Source of the DNA: an uncultured Bacteroidales bacterium
GTDB lineage: Bacteria > Bacteroidota > Bacteroidia > Bacteroidales > Marinilabiliaceae
Assembly: GCA_937892095.1 (NCBI GenBank)
Contig: CALAVC010000191.1
Location: forward strand, 1 to 16,711
DNA: 16,711 nt
Reading direction: 5' to 3'
Shown: positions 1 through 6,714 of the stretch, piece by piece
How the letters are laid out: each line of letters opens with the position of its first letter
Numbering within the stretch: position 1 is the first letter of the stretch
Notes under the pieces: generated by a model
Databases searched by the model: none
Told to the model about the DNA's origin: nothing
What the model saw: only the letters and a program-made list of their open reading frames with translations
Position numbers and translations under genes: made by a program

Positions 1-819
1 CACCTGATAGACATCTGCGAGCCGGGCACGAAATACAACCTCTTCGAGTACCAGCAGGACTTCGCCACGGCCTACGCCGACATCTGCCGCCGTGGCCGCC
101 AGCCCATCATCTGCGGCGGCACGGGCCTCTACATAGAGGCCGGGCTGAAGGGCTATAACCTCTCGCCCGTACCCCAGAACCCCGAGCTGAGGGCACGCCT
201 GGAGGGCAAGTCGCTGGAGGAGCTGACGGAGATGCTGCGCGAGCTGAAAGCGCGCAACGGCACAGTGATGCACAACACCACCGACGTGGACACCGCCCAG
301 CGTGCCATTCGCGCCATAGAGATAGAGGTGGGGTCCCTCCCCCACTCCATCCCAGCAGGGAGGGGAGTAAATACTACCAGCACAGACAATACCGACTCAA
401 GAAGTAACTACTCCCCTCCATATAGGGAGGGGTTGGGAGAGGGCCTGTTGGGGGTTCCCTCCCTCATCATCGGTGTGAACATCGACCGCGAGCTGCGGCG
501 CGAGAAGATTACGCAACGGCTGAAGGCCCGACTGGACGAGGGCATGGCCGACGAGGTGCGCCGTCTGCTCGACGAGGGTATCGCGCCCGACGACCTAATA
601 TATTATGGTCTTGAATATAAATATGTTACGCAATATTGCATAGGGCAAATAAGCTACGAGACCATGACAACGGAACTCGAAATTGCCATACATCAGTTTG
701 CGAAGCGGCAAATGACGTGGTTTAGAGGCATGGAACGTCGCGGCATAACAATCCACTGGATAAATGCCGAACAACCCATGGAACAAATGATTAGTCAAGC
801 CGCACACCTAATCTCATAG
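1..819 (+). CDS. miaA: tRNA dimethylallyltransferase, 5'-truncated by window edge
   Basis: MiaA transfers a dimethylallyl group to N6 of A37 in tRNAs that read UNN codons. The frame is open from base 1. About the first 60 to 70 residues, including the P-loop, lie outside the window. Visible family signatures are GGTGLY (fragment residues 39-44), HNTTDVDTAQRAIRAIEIE (about 92-110), the SLIIGV/IDRELRREKI block, and the C-terminal GLEYKY and FAKRQMTWFRGMERRG motifs. Between IEIE and SLIIGV, where I recall a short variable linker of roughly 18 residues in the family, there are about 44 residues encoded by an inverted repeat (see that entry). GC content falls abruptly near base 597, within the conserved DDLIYYGLEYKY stretch, yet the frame stays open. 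The TAG stop at 817-819 overlaps the end of the convergent AlkD-like gene. The family call is secure; whether the insert is tolerated is inference. Confidence 0.95.
   Translation, partial: HLIDICEPGTKYNLFEYQQDFATAYADICRRGRQPIICGGTGLYIEAGLKGYNLSPVPQNPELRARLEGKSLEELTEMLRELKARNGTVMHNTTDVDTAQRAIRAIEIEVGSLPHSIPAGRGVNTTSTDNTDSRSNYSPPYREGLGEGLLGVPSLIIGVNIDRELRREKITQRLKARLDEGMADEVRRLLDEGIAPDDLIYYGLEYKYVTQYCIGQISYETMTTELEIAIHQFAKRQMTWFRGMERRGITIHWINAEQPMEQMISQAAHLIS
331..463. repeat. GC-rich inverted repeat inserted in frame inside miaA
   Basis: Two copies of a roughly 36-base unit lie in opposite orientation at about 331-369 and 409-445. The inner 11 bases pair perfectly (359-369 with 409-419), then come 5 unpaired bases, then about 17 of 22 further matches. 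Each unit is itself hairpin-like: CCCCTCC, five bases, then GGGAGGGG. Short near-direct repeats (GGGGTCCCTCCC at 330-341 and GGGGTTCCCTCCC at 451-463) flank the element. The whole stretch reads through miaA without a stop and encodes about 44 low-complexity residues (fragment residues 111-154). It resembles intergenic palindromic repeats that have entered a gene, as Rickettsia palindromic elements do. The repeat structure is seen directly; mobility is inferred. Confidence 0.8.
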
Positions 820-1470
820 ACTACCATATTCTAGTTCTGTACGAACATCTTCGACCACAAGCAACGAAGTTCGACTATCTTGCTCCGCTGCACTCGTCAA
901 TACGCGTTCGACAACGTCTTCTAACCCACCAAGTCGAACAGCCTTACGCGCCAAAAAACTTACAGCTCTGCCAACGTCGGACGTCCAGACCATGCCACAA
1001 GCCGACATCAACAACTTTCGCATTAAGTCGGCTTCGCCACTCCACCCAGCAATGTTCAGAGCAAGACTAAAATCAAAACCCACATTACGAGCAACCAAGG
1101 CGTCACAAATTTCTGCTTTTGCGCACGCCGACACTCCAACAACTCTCGATAGCGTATTCACAAGTTCTACATTAGCAACCACACGGCTCCAACTCATAAT
1201 TCGCTCTAAATCAATTGCACCAAGCCTGCCAATGGTCTCAGCGGCAACGAGCATCATTTCGCGCCAACCACTATTCCACATCTCGTCACAGTCTGCCTCA
1301 GAGAGCACATTCGCCACATCTATATTATTGCAAATCAGACGGATATGCCCAATGGCAACACCATAGTTTTTCTTATACGAACTATCCATGTTGCGCATAC
1401 TATTAGCCACCTCGCCATTCATGTGACGACGGATCTGTTGCGTAAGCATTCGTTTTATTTCTTCTTTCAT
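814..1470 (-). CDS. AlkD-like DNA alkylation repair / HEAT-repeat family protein (divergent)
   Basis: A 218-residue, almost wholly alpha-helical protein with no signal peptide. The N-terminal part (MNGEVANSMR at about 17-26, then YKKNYGVAIGHIR at about 32-44) and the following WNSGWREMMLVAAE segment resemble the Bacteroidales family annotated as DNA alkylation repair protein. That family has an AlkD-like ARM/HEAT fold that holds damaged DNA and removes alkylated purines. I see few of the aromatic and acidic residues expected of an active AlkD glycosylase, so it may be a structural relative without enzyme activity. The TGA stop (816-814 read on this strand) sits inside the end of miaA, giving a 6-base tail-to-tail overlap. 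A possible but weak promoter (TAATTTG-like) lies just upstream, near 1480-1495. Family call is moderate, function uncertain. Confidence 0.65.
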   Translation of the reverse strand: MKEEIKRMLTQQIRRHMNGEVANSMRNMDSSYKKNYGVAIGHIRLICNNIDVANVLSEADCDEMWNSGWREMMLVAAETIGRLGAIDLERIMSWSRVVANVELVNTLSRVVGVSACAKAEICDALVARNVGFDFSLALNIAGWSGEADLMRKLLMSACGMVWTSDVGRAVSFLARKAVRLGGLEDVVERVLTSAAEQDSRTSLLVVEDVRTELEYGSL

Positions 1471-1526
1471 AAGACACTAATAATCAACAAATTAGCCATA
1501 AGACTAAAAAAAATACATCAAAAGAC

Positions 1527-1557
1527 TTGCAAAAGTAATTAAAACGCTGCAACTTTG
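1527..1557 (+). promoter_or_regulatory. Bacteroidota-type promoter for tRNA-His
   Basis: TTG at 1527-1529, a 20-base gap, then CAACTTTG at 1550-1557. This fits the Bacteroidota -33/-7 pattern (TTTG, about 20 bases, TAnnTTTG) except for C in place of the first T. The expected transcription start, about 4 to 7 bases further on, would lie about 13 to 16 bases before the mature tRNA. Inferred from pattern only. Confidence 0.5.
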
Positions 1558-1577
1558 CACCGCTGAAACAAACAATG

Positions 1578-1651
1578 GTGGGTGTAGCTCAGCTGGTTAG
1601 AGCGCCAGATTGTGGCTCTGGAGGTCGCCGGTTCGATTCCGGTTACTCACC
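1578..1651 (+). tRNA. tRNA-His (GTG anticodon)
   Basis: A full cloverleaf can be folded by eye. The 7-bp acceptor stem pairs GTGGGTG (1578-1584) with TACTCAC (1644-1650), with two G-U pairs. The D arm is GCTC/GAGC, and the anticodon stem is CCAGA/TCTGG (1605-1609 and 1617-1621). The loop TTGTGGC carries anticodon GTG at 1612-1614, and the T arm GCCGG/CCGGT holds a TTCGATT loop. The base before the stem is G (1577) and the discriminator is C (1651), which gives the extra G-1:C73 pair that identifies bacterial tRNA-His. CCA is not encoded. It appears to be a single-gene transcription unit with its own promoter and terminator. Confidence 0.97.
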
Positions 1652-1670
1652 CTGAAATAACAGCAATCGC

Positions 1671-1706
1671 ATATCGTCGCTAATATATATAGCGACGATA
1701 TTTTTT
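1671..1706 (+). terminator. Rho-independent terminator after tRNA-His
   Basis: A perfect 11-bp stem (ATATCGTCGCT at 1671-1681 with AGCGACGATAT at 1691-1701) closes a 9-base AT loop and is followed by a run of T at 1701-1706. It lies 20 bases past the tRNA and before the next gene on the same strand, so it separates the two units. Confidence 0.9.
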
Positions 1707-1778
1707 ATTACATTTGACCATATATAATTTTAAGAATTAATTACTTAGCCCTAAGTACTTGTAAAAAACAGTTACGCA

Positions 1779-2549
1779 ATGGAAAAAAAGAACTTTGGAA
1801 AACAAAATTTTTCAGGACGTCCGACCCTACGCAGTGTTTCTATCGAAGATTTAATGTTTTTGAGCGTTGAGACTGTCCCCGAGCTACCAAGCTTCGACTA
1901 TTTGTCTGCCGACATGCAAAGCATCTGGAAAGAGAAAGCACAAAAACTTGGCGAAAATAACATCTCGACCGAAGAAGCCTACCTTAAGTACGCAGGCATA
2001 ACTGCCGAATTTGGTAAAGTTGCAGCCGTTGCCGCAGGCGTTATCCGCCAATCGGACAAAGACGGCGCCTACTATCTCATCACGTCTGTCTACGACGGCA
2101 CCGACGAAAGTCAAATACTATCTAACCTGAGCGAATTGGCAGACAACTTCTTGCAAAATAGTAAAAACTGCCTTGCTGGGCATGGGATACGCCGACAAGA
2201 CCTCCCATTTTGTGCACGCCGCATAGTGGTCAACAACCTCAATCCGTCTAAACTACAATGGATTGGCGACCGCTGCATAGACACAGCCGACTATTGGACT
2301 TTTGGCGACGTGAACGCTGAACGCCAGCCTGCAAACTTAATTGCCAGAATTGTGGGCGTAGAAGCTGAGAACGACGACTACAACTATATGAGTGCTGCAC
2401 AGAACTTCCACAACAACTCGGACACACTTGCAGAAAGAGCGCACAGAAAGGTGATTACGGCCGCTCAAATATTCCTACGCTTCCGTGGGCTACAACAAAT
2501 TGATGCAGAGCACATACTACGCAAGTCGAACGACAAGCAAAAAGATTAA
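1779..2549 (+). CDS. PolB-type 3'-5' exonuclease homologue, probably inactive
   Basis: This 256-residue protein aligns, from memory, over its whole length with the RNase H-fold 3'-5' exonuclease family related to the proofreading domain of PolB, common in Bacteroidales. Shared blocks are FLSVETVP (27-34), IWKEKAQK (49-56), YAGITAEFGK (71-80), DLPFCARRIV (141-150), CIDTADYWTFGD (166-177), NLIARIVGV (186-194) and KVITAAQIFLRFRG (224-237). The family has DIET at motif I; here it is SVET, so the first metal-binding Asp is Ser29. At motif III the expected Tyr and Asp of YCEKDV appear as Arg and Lys in AERAHRKV (218-225). Glu31, Asp141 and Asp168 remain. About 20 extra residues precede the fold. 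It starts a four-gene run, with 15 bases to the next gene. I see no convincing promoter in 1707-1778. Fold call is good; loss of activity is inferred. Confidence 0.75.
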   Translation: MEKKNFGKQNFSGRPTLRSVSIEDLMFLSVETVPELPSFDYLSADMQSIWKEKAQKLGENNISTEEAYLKYAGITAEFGKVAAVAAGVIRQSDKDGAYYLITSVYDGTDESQILSNLSELADNFLQNSKNCLAGHGIRRQDLPFCARRIVVNNLNPSKLQWIGDRCIDTADYWTFGDVNAERQPANLIARIVGVEAENDDYNYMSAAQNFHNNSDTLAERAHRKVITAAQIFLRFRGLQQIDAEHILRKSNDKQKD

Positions 2550-2564
2550 CGCCACTAAACACTC

Positions 2565-3098
2565 ATGGCACACATCATAAGCCTACGAGGGAAAACCCCA
2601 CGCATAGGTAAGAATTGCTTCATTGCCGAGACTGCCACAATAATAGGCGATGTCGTCATTGGCGACAATAGTAGCATTTGGTTTGGAGCAGTCTTGCGCG
2701 GAGATGTCAACAGCATAACCATTGGCAACAATGTCAACATACAAGACAATGCTGTCGTGCATGGCACATACGAACGACATGCCACAATCATTGGCGACAA
2801 CGTGTCGGTGGGGCATGGTGCGATAGTGCATGGAGCCACAATAGACAGCGATACACTTATAGGCATGGGGTCTATAGTGCTCGACGGAGCTCACGTGCAT
2901 TCCGACGTCATTGTGGCTGCTGGTGCTGTTGTAACGGGCGGCAAAGAACTTGAAAGTCATGCCGTATATGCTGGCACTCCTGCCAAACGAATAAAAGAAC
3001 TATCTGCTGAGCAAAGCGCAGACACCATTCGCCGCATAGCCGACCACTACGGGCAATACGCGTCGTGGTACGAAAACAAAGAACAATTTGACAACTAA
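2565..3098 (+). CDS. Gamma-class carbonic anhydrase-like hexapeptide-repeat protein
   Basis: A 177-residue left-handed beta-helix protein of the YrdA/PaaY/gamma-carbonic anhydrase family. Many hexapeptide turns are visible ([LIV]-G-x-x-x-x spacing), such as IIGDVV, ITIGNNV, IIGDNV and LIGMGSIV. The three histidines that bind the metal in the family are present as His66 (AVVHG), His84 and His89 (VGHGAIVHG). The RGD at 45-47 and the C-terminal helix with the YAGTPAKRIKEL signature (135-146) are also typical. It should form a cytoplasmic trimer with metal sites between subunits. Many close homologues show no proven CO2 hydration, so the substrate is open. Length matches the family. It follows the exonuclease homologue by 15 bases and is followed 41 bases later by a secreted protein. 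Confidence 0.92.
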   Translation: MAHIISLRGKTPRIGKNCFIAETATIIGDVVIGDNSSIWFGAVLRGDVNSITIGNNVNIQDNAVVHGTYERHATIIGDNVSVGHGAIVHGATIDSDTLIGMGSIVLDGAHVHSDVIVAAGAVVTGGKELESHAVYAGTPAKRIKELSAEQSADTIRRIADHYGQYASWYENKEQFDN

Positions 3099-3139
3099 GG
3101 CACACTTTTTGCGCATTTGCCAAACAAACACTGTCAGCG

Positions 3140-3673
3140 ATGAAAACAAAATGGCTTAAAACAATACTCGTAGTCGTTATAGGTCTTGTATCTGTTGCAC
3201 CAGCAAGCGCACAAGACGAAGATTACTTTATGAGCTCGTGGTATAACTGCGACCTTGGGGGCAACCAAACCACTTGGAGCATTCGTCGTTATAAAGAAGG
3301 CGTATCGTGGATAAACAAAATGGTGTCGACAGACGGCTATATAATATTTTCTGATGGCTGTGTAGAGATTTACTGCAACGAGATGCAGATGCACTTTCCT
3401 GCGCAAGAGTATAAACGCATTGGCGACAAGCATTTTTGCATAACAAGAGCTGGGGAAGACGACTACTTTGACTACATCGAAGTGGTGCAAGACGATGTCC
3501 GCGACAAAGGAATGTATAGGTTTATGCTTGCCAAGCTCGACCCCGATGGGTCGATGCAGAACACACATATCTTTATTTGCCGTCCTAAAGAACAGGTAGT
3601 CAGCACAGAAAAGGGCTTCAACGCTTCAAAAACGAAATCGACAGGAGAACCAATTCAGGTGCGCAAAAAATAG
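3140..3673 (+). CDS. Secreted protein of unknown function
   Basis: A 177-residue protein I do not recognise. The start gives a clear Sec signal peptide: Lys-rich N-terminus, hydrophobic core at about 9-19, and likely cleavage after ASA (about residue 24) before QDEDYF. There is no lipobox. The mature part is about 150 residues, rich in aromatic and acidic residues, with several short strand-like segments (WSIRRY, GYIIFSDGCVEIYC, HFCITR, HIFICR), suggesting a small beta-sheet protein. It has five cysteines, an odd number. The tail beyond FICRPKE is polar, lysine-rich and probably disordered. It lies in the run with murI, whose start comes one base after this stop, so the two are likely translated from one message. 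Likely location is the periplasm or cell surface. Confidence 0.75.
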   Translation: MKTKWLKTILVVVIGLVSVAPASAQDEDYFMSSWYNCDLGGNQTTWSIRRYKEGVSWINKMVSTDGYIIFSDGCVEIYCNEMQMHFPAQEYKRIGDKHFCITRAGEDDYFDYIEVVQDDVRDKGMYRFMLAKLDPDGSMQNTHIFICRPKEQVVSTEKGFNASKTKSTGEPIQVRKK

Positions 3674-3674
3674 C

Positions 3675-4487
3675 ATGATTGCATTCTTCGACTCTGGCTA
3701 TGGCGGCCTTACAATATTCTCGGAAGTGCGAAAACTTATGCCGAGCTACGACTATGTATATCTTGGCGACAACGCTCGTGCGCCCTACGGCACACGATCT
3801 TTCGATGTCGTGTATAGGTTTACTCTTGAAGCCGTCAGCAGACTACTTGCAATGGGTGCCGAACTGGTAATATTGGCATGTAACACAGCGTCGGCAAAAG
3901 CTCTGCGCACCATACAAATGAACGACTTACCACGTCTTGACCCGTCGGGTAGGAAGCGCGTGTTGGGCATCATACGCCCTAGCATAGAAGTGCTGGGTAG
4001 CTACACACGCTCAAAACACGTTGGCATAATGGCAACACCCGGTACGGTTGCTTCACAATCGTACATAATAGAGATGAGCCACAAGTGGTCACAAGTAAGC
4101 GTCTTTCAGCAGTCGTGTCCGATGTGGGTGCCGATTGTCGAAAACGGGGAATACAATAGCCTGGGAGCCGACTACTTCGTGAAGAAATATGTGGACGAGC
4201 TAATGATTCAGTCGGACAAGATAGACACGATAATGTTGGCATGCACACACTTTCCACTCCTATTGCCAAAGATTAAGCAATATTTACCGACCGAAGTCGA
4301 GATATTGAGCCAAGGAGTCATTGTTGCCAATAGTCTGCAAGATTACCTTGTTCGACATGGCGACCTTGAGAAGCGTCTTGGTCGGAGCGGCGAAGTAAAA
4401 TTCTTTACAACGGAGAGTCCGGACAAGTTTGTAGATACTGCAGGATTGTTTTTTAGCGGTCAGATTGACGTTAAACGGTTAGAATAG
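3675..4487 (+). CDS. murI: Glutamate racemase
   Basis: Interconverts L- and D-glutamate to supply D-Glu for the peptidoglycan stem peptide; a PLP-independent cytoplasmic enzyme. The 270-residue length is normal. Signatures are the N-terminal FFDSGYGGL (4-12), GDNARAPYGT (31-40), ACNTAS with the first catalytic Cys69 (68-73), and LACTHFPLLLP with the second catalytic Cys190 (188-198). The ATG is one base after the stop of the secreted protein. A strong hairpin follows the TAG stop at once, so murI ends this run. I recall murI often lying near ompH/skp and bamA in Bacteroidales; that setting is not seen here. Confidence 0.97.
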   Translation: MIAFFDSGYGGLTIFSEVRKLMPSYDYVYLGDNARAPYGTRSFDVVYRFTLEAVSRLLAMGAELVILACNTASAKALRTIQMNDLPRLDPSGRKRVLGIIRPSIEVLGSYTRSKHVGIMATPGTVASQSYIIEMSHKWSQVSVFQQSCPMWVPIVENGEYNSLGADYFVKKYVDELMIQSDKIDTIMLACTHFPLLLPKIKQYLPTEVEILSQGVIVANSLQDYLVRHGDLEKRLGRSGEVKFFTTESPDKFVDTAGLFFSGQIDVKRLE

Positions 4488-4490
4488 GCA

Positions 4491-4533
4491 CAAAAAAAAC
4501 CTTGCAAACACTTGTTGCAAGGTCTTTTTTTTT
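4491..4533. terminator. Bidirectional terminator between murI and rubredoxin
   Basis: A perfect 9-bp stem (ACCTTGCAA at 4499-4507, TTGCAAGGT at 4515-4523) with a 7-base loop is preceded by a run of A and followed by nine T at 4525-4533. It can stop murI transcription on the plus strand and the rubredoxin/rluD run on the minus strand. Confidence 0.9.
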
Positions 4534-4550
4534 CTGGAAAAGCTGACAAG

Positions 4551-4712
4551 CTAATCTTCTTCTTTAAATTCTTCTTTGCCGACACCACAAATGGGGCATA
4601 CCCAATCATCGGGTAAATCTTCAAAAGCAGTACCGGGCGCAATGCCGTTGTCGGGGTCGCCAACCTCGGGGTCGTAGACATACCCACACGGCTCACATGT
4701 ATATTTCTTCAT
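4551..4712 (-). CDS. Rubredoxin
   Basis: A 53-residue rubredoxin, a small cytoplasmic one-electron carrier with a single iron held by four cysteines. The four ligands are Cys6 and Cys9 (CEPCG) and Cys39 and Cys42 (CPICG). Between them are the family residues YVYDPEVGDPDNGIAPGT and an ELPDDW-like segment (EDLPDDWVC). Length and spacing are those of a standard single-domain rubredoxin, with an acidic tail. It lies 73 bases after rluD on the same strand and directly before the bidirectional terminator. It may be read from the rluD transcript or from a promoter in the gap; I see none clear. In anaerobes, rubredoxin often serves peroxide or superoxide reduction or other flavoprotein partners. The two nitroreductases upstream in the same run are possible partners, but that is speculation. 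Confidence 0.95.
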   Translation of the reverse strand: MKKYTCEPCGYVYDPEVGDPDNGIAPGTAFEDLPDDWVCPICGVGKEEFKEED

Positions 4713-4785
4713 ATTGCTAATCGTTCTTTGGTGTTATCTGTTTGCGTTTACGCCAAGATGTGCAATATGTTACATCGACAGACTT

Positions 4786-5877
4786 TTATTTTGCATCTCG
4801 CGACTCTATGTATGTACGCCAACGCTCTATGCACTGCTGCATATCGGCAGCGATGTCGGACGTGAAACGCAAGAACTCTTTGGTCGTTGGGTGTGTGAAA
4901 CCAAGCGTCTGAGCATGCAAAGCCTGTCGGGGCAAAACATCGAAACAATTGCGAACGAACTGCCTATATTTTGGGAATGTCGTGCCACGTAGTATTTGGT
5001 CGCCTCCGTAGTGCGAATCGGCAAAGAGAGGATGGCCGATGTGCTTAAAGTGGGCACGGATTTGGTGTGTGCGCCCAGTTTCGAGTCGGCAACGGACTAC
5101 GGACACATACCCCAATCGTTCTACAACTTCGTAGTGCGTCACGGCGTGCTTACCGATGTTGCTCTCGGGTGCAAAGACGCCCATTATTTTGCGGTCTTGA
5201 AGACTACGTCCGATGTTGCCAACAATGGTACCAACGGGAGGTTCGGGCGTGCCCCAAACGAGAGCTATGTAGCTACGCTCGGTGGTCTTATGGAAAAACT
5301 GCTGAGCAAGGTCGAGTTTTGCGATGTCGGTCTTGGCAACGACAAGCAGTCCACTGGTGTCTTTGTCTATTCGATGTACGAGTCCGGGACGAAGGTCGGC
5401 ATGGTCGGCAAACATTGGCAAGTCTTTCAAGTGCCAAGCAAGAGCATTGACAAGCGTGCCACGCTCGTTGCCAAAGCCCGGGTGGACACACATGCCTGCT
5501 TCTTTGTTGACAACAAGCACGTCGTTGTCCTCGTAGACTATGTTGAGCTGAATGTCTTCGGGGACAATTGTAATTTCGCGTCTGGGACGAGCCATAACAA
5601 TGGTTATGACATCGGCAGGCTTGACTTTGTAGTTTTGTTTGACTGGCTTCCCGTCTACGCGTATGCAACCTGCTTCGGCAGCCTCTTGTACACGAGTACG
5701 CGAAGTGTGTGGTATGCGATCGACTATAAACTTGTCTATGCGTATGAGCCCCTGCTTGGCATCGGCAACGAAACGGAAATGTTCGTATTCACCACCTTCA
5801 GCATCGGCAGACACCTCAACATCGTCGACATCGAGAATCTCTTCGTCGTCTAAATCTTCCGTGTTATCGAAAGTCAT
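4786..5877 (-). CDS. rluD: Ribosomal large-subunit pseudouridine synthase, RluD/RluA family
   Basis: Converts uridines to pseudouridine in 23S rRNA (RluD makes those of helix 69). The 363-residue protein begins with an acidic, probably disordered stretch of about 30 residues. An S4 RNA-binding domain follows (about 46-95, RIDKFIVDRIPHTSRTRVQ). The RluA-type catalytic domain carries HRIDKDTSGL, with the catalytic aspartate at Asp171. Later family blocks are RSYIALVWG, ETGRTHQIRAH and GHPLFADSHYGG. It starts 4 bases after the PASTA gene, an arrangement I recall from other Bacteroidales. Which uridines it modifies cannot be told from sequence alone, so RluD is the best family name rather than a proven specificity. 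Confidence 0.92.
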   Translation of the reverse strand: MTFDNTEDLDDEEILDVDDVEVSADAEGGEYEHFRFVADAKQGLIRIDKFIVDRIPHTSRTRVQEAAEAGCIRVDGKPVKQNYKVKPADVITIVMARPRREITIVPEDIQLNIVYEDNDVLVVNKEAGMCVHPGFGNERGTLVNALAWHLKDLPMFADHADLRPGLVHRIDKDTSGLLVVAKTDIAKLDLAQQFFHKTTERSYIALVWGTPEPPVGTIVGNIGRSLQDRKIMGVFAPESNIGKHAVTHYEVVERLGYVSVVRCRLETGRTHQIRAHFKHIGHPLFADSHYGGDQILRGTTFPKYRQFVRNCFDVLPRQALHAQTLGFTHPTTKEFLRFTSDIAADMQQCIERWRTYIESRDAK

Positions 5878-5881
5878 TTTA

Positions 5882-6694
5882 TTAGTCGTCTGATTGCTTG
5901 GCGGAGATTTGCAACTTACTCATATCCTTTGTCAGCCAAAGGTTTATGGCAGTGCCACGAAGTTCTTTGCGGTCGGAAGCTGCCGTTGGACTTTGGCGAT
6001 AGACGACAGCAGTGAGGCTGTCGGCTTTTGTCTTCACGGTCTCATCGCAGACGACCGAGCCAAGCGAAAAATAGCAATTACTGACGGCGACAGTGGCATC
6101 GACCAAGGCGAGCCCACTAAGGTCGGGCACGATGTACTCTTCTTTGCTATCGAGAGCAACAACAAGGTCTATTACACTGCCTTTGGGTATGCGAGTTCCT
6201 GCTTCAATGGGCTTGCCATTCATGCTTTGGCGCAAGACGAGGTCGTTGCGAGCTGCTTGTGGTTCGTAGTCGACCTTTCCAACAACAAGTCCGAGGGTCT
6301 CGAGTTGTGCCTTAGCATTGCGAAACGACGAGTTGGTTATAAGGTCGGGCATAGTGGTCATCTCCTTGCCAAAAGCATTTATTGTAATATATATTTTACG
6401 TCCTCGCTTGACTTTTTTACCGGCTTTAGGCGTTTGGTCTATTATGGCACCTGGACGAGATTCTAAGTTGAAAACGGAGTCGACCATAATGGTCTCCAAG
6501 TCGAACTTTTTGAGTTCGTGTCGGACTTCAGCTTCGGTGCGCCCACTAAGGTCGGGTACGGTAACGATGCGCCCTTTACCTGTGTAGCTACCTAAAAACA
6601 GATTGGTGGCAAGCAGTGCAACCACGATGAGCGCGACCACGATGAGTAGTTGCAACCAAAAGGTGCGTGATATGAGGAAACGCAAGAAATTCAT
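5882..6694 (-). CDS. Membrane-anchored PASTA-domain protein
   Basis: A 270-residue protein with a short cytoplasmic N-terminus, one transmembrane segment (about 12-34) and three PASTA repeats facing the periplasm (about 43-107, 112-181 and 186-256). Each repeat begins with a V/M-PDL motif (VPDLSG, MPDLIT, VPDLSG) and ends in a beta-strand such as KIYITINAF or VIDLVVALD. PASTA domains bind peptidoglycan or related muropeptides in penicillin-binding proteins and Ser/Thr kinases, but there is no kinase or transpeptidase domain here. A free-standing PASTA protein next to rluD is a common Bacteroidota layout and suggests an envelope scaffolding or sensing role. That role is inferred. Confidence 0.92.
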   Translation of the reverse strand: MNFLRFLISRTFWLQLLIVVALIVVALLATNLFLGSYTGKGRIVTVPDLSGRTEAEVRHELKKFDLETIMVDSVFNLESRPGAIIDQTPKAGKKVKRGRKIYITINAFGKEMTTMPDLITNSSFRNAKAQLETLGLVVGKVDYEPQAARNDLVLRQSMNGKPIEAGTRIPKGSVIDLVVALDSKEEYIVPDLSGLALVDATVAVSNCYFSLGSVVCDETVKTKADSLTAVVYRQSPTAASDRKELRGTAINLWLTKDMSKLQISAKQSDD

Positions 6695-6714
6695 TTCGGA
6701 TGAGTGTTGGTCGA

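Noticed and set aside
4996..5853. A 285-codon open frame on the plus strand opposite rluD
   Set aside because: It lies wholly antisense to a gene with unmistakable RluD motifs, its translation shows no family signature, and it comes from codon bias in the real frame.
5894..6466. A 190-codon open frame on the plus strand opposite the PASTA gene
   Set aside because: It is a shadow of the PASTA frame; the minus-strand reading has three PASTA repeats and a membrane segment.
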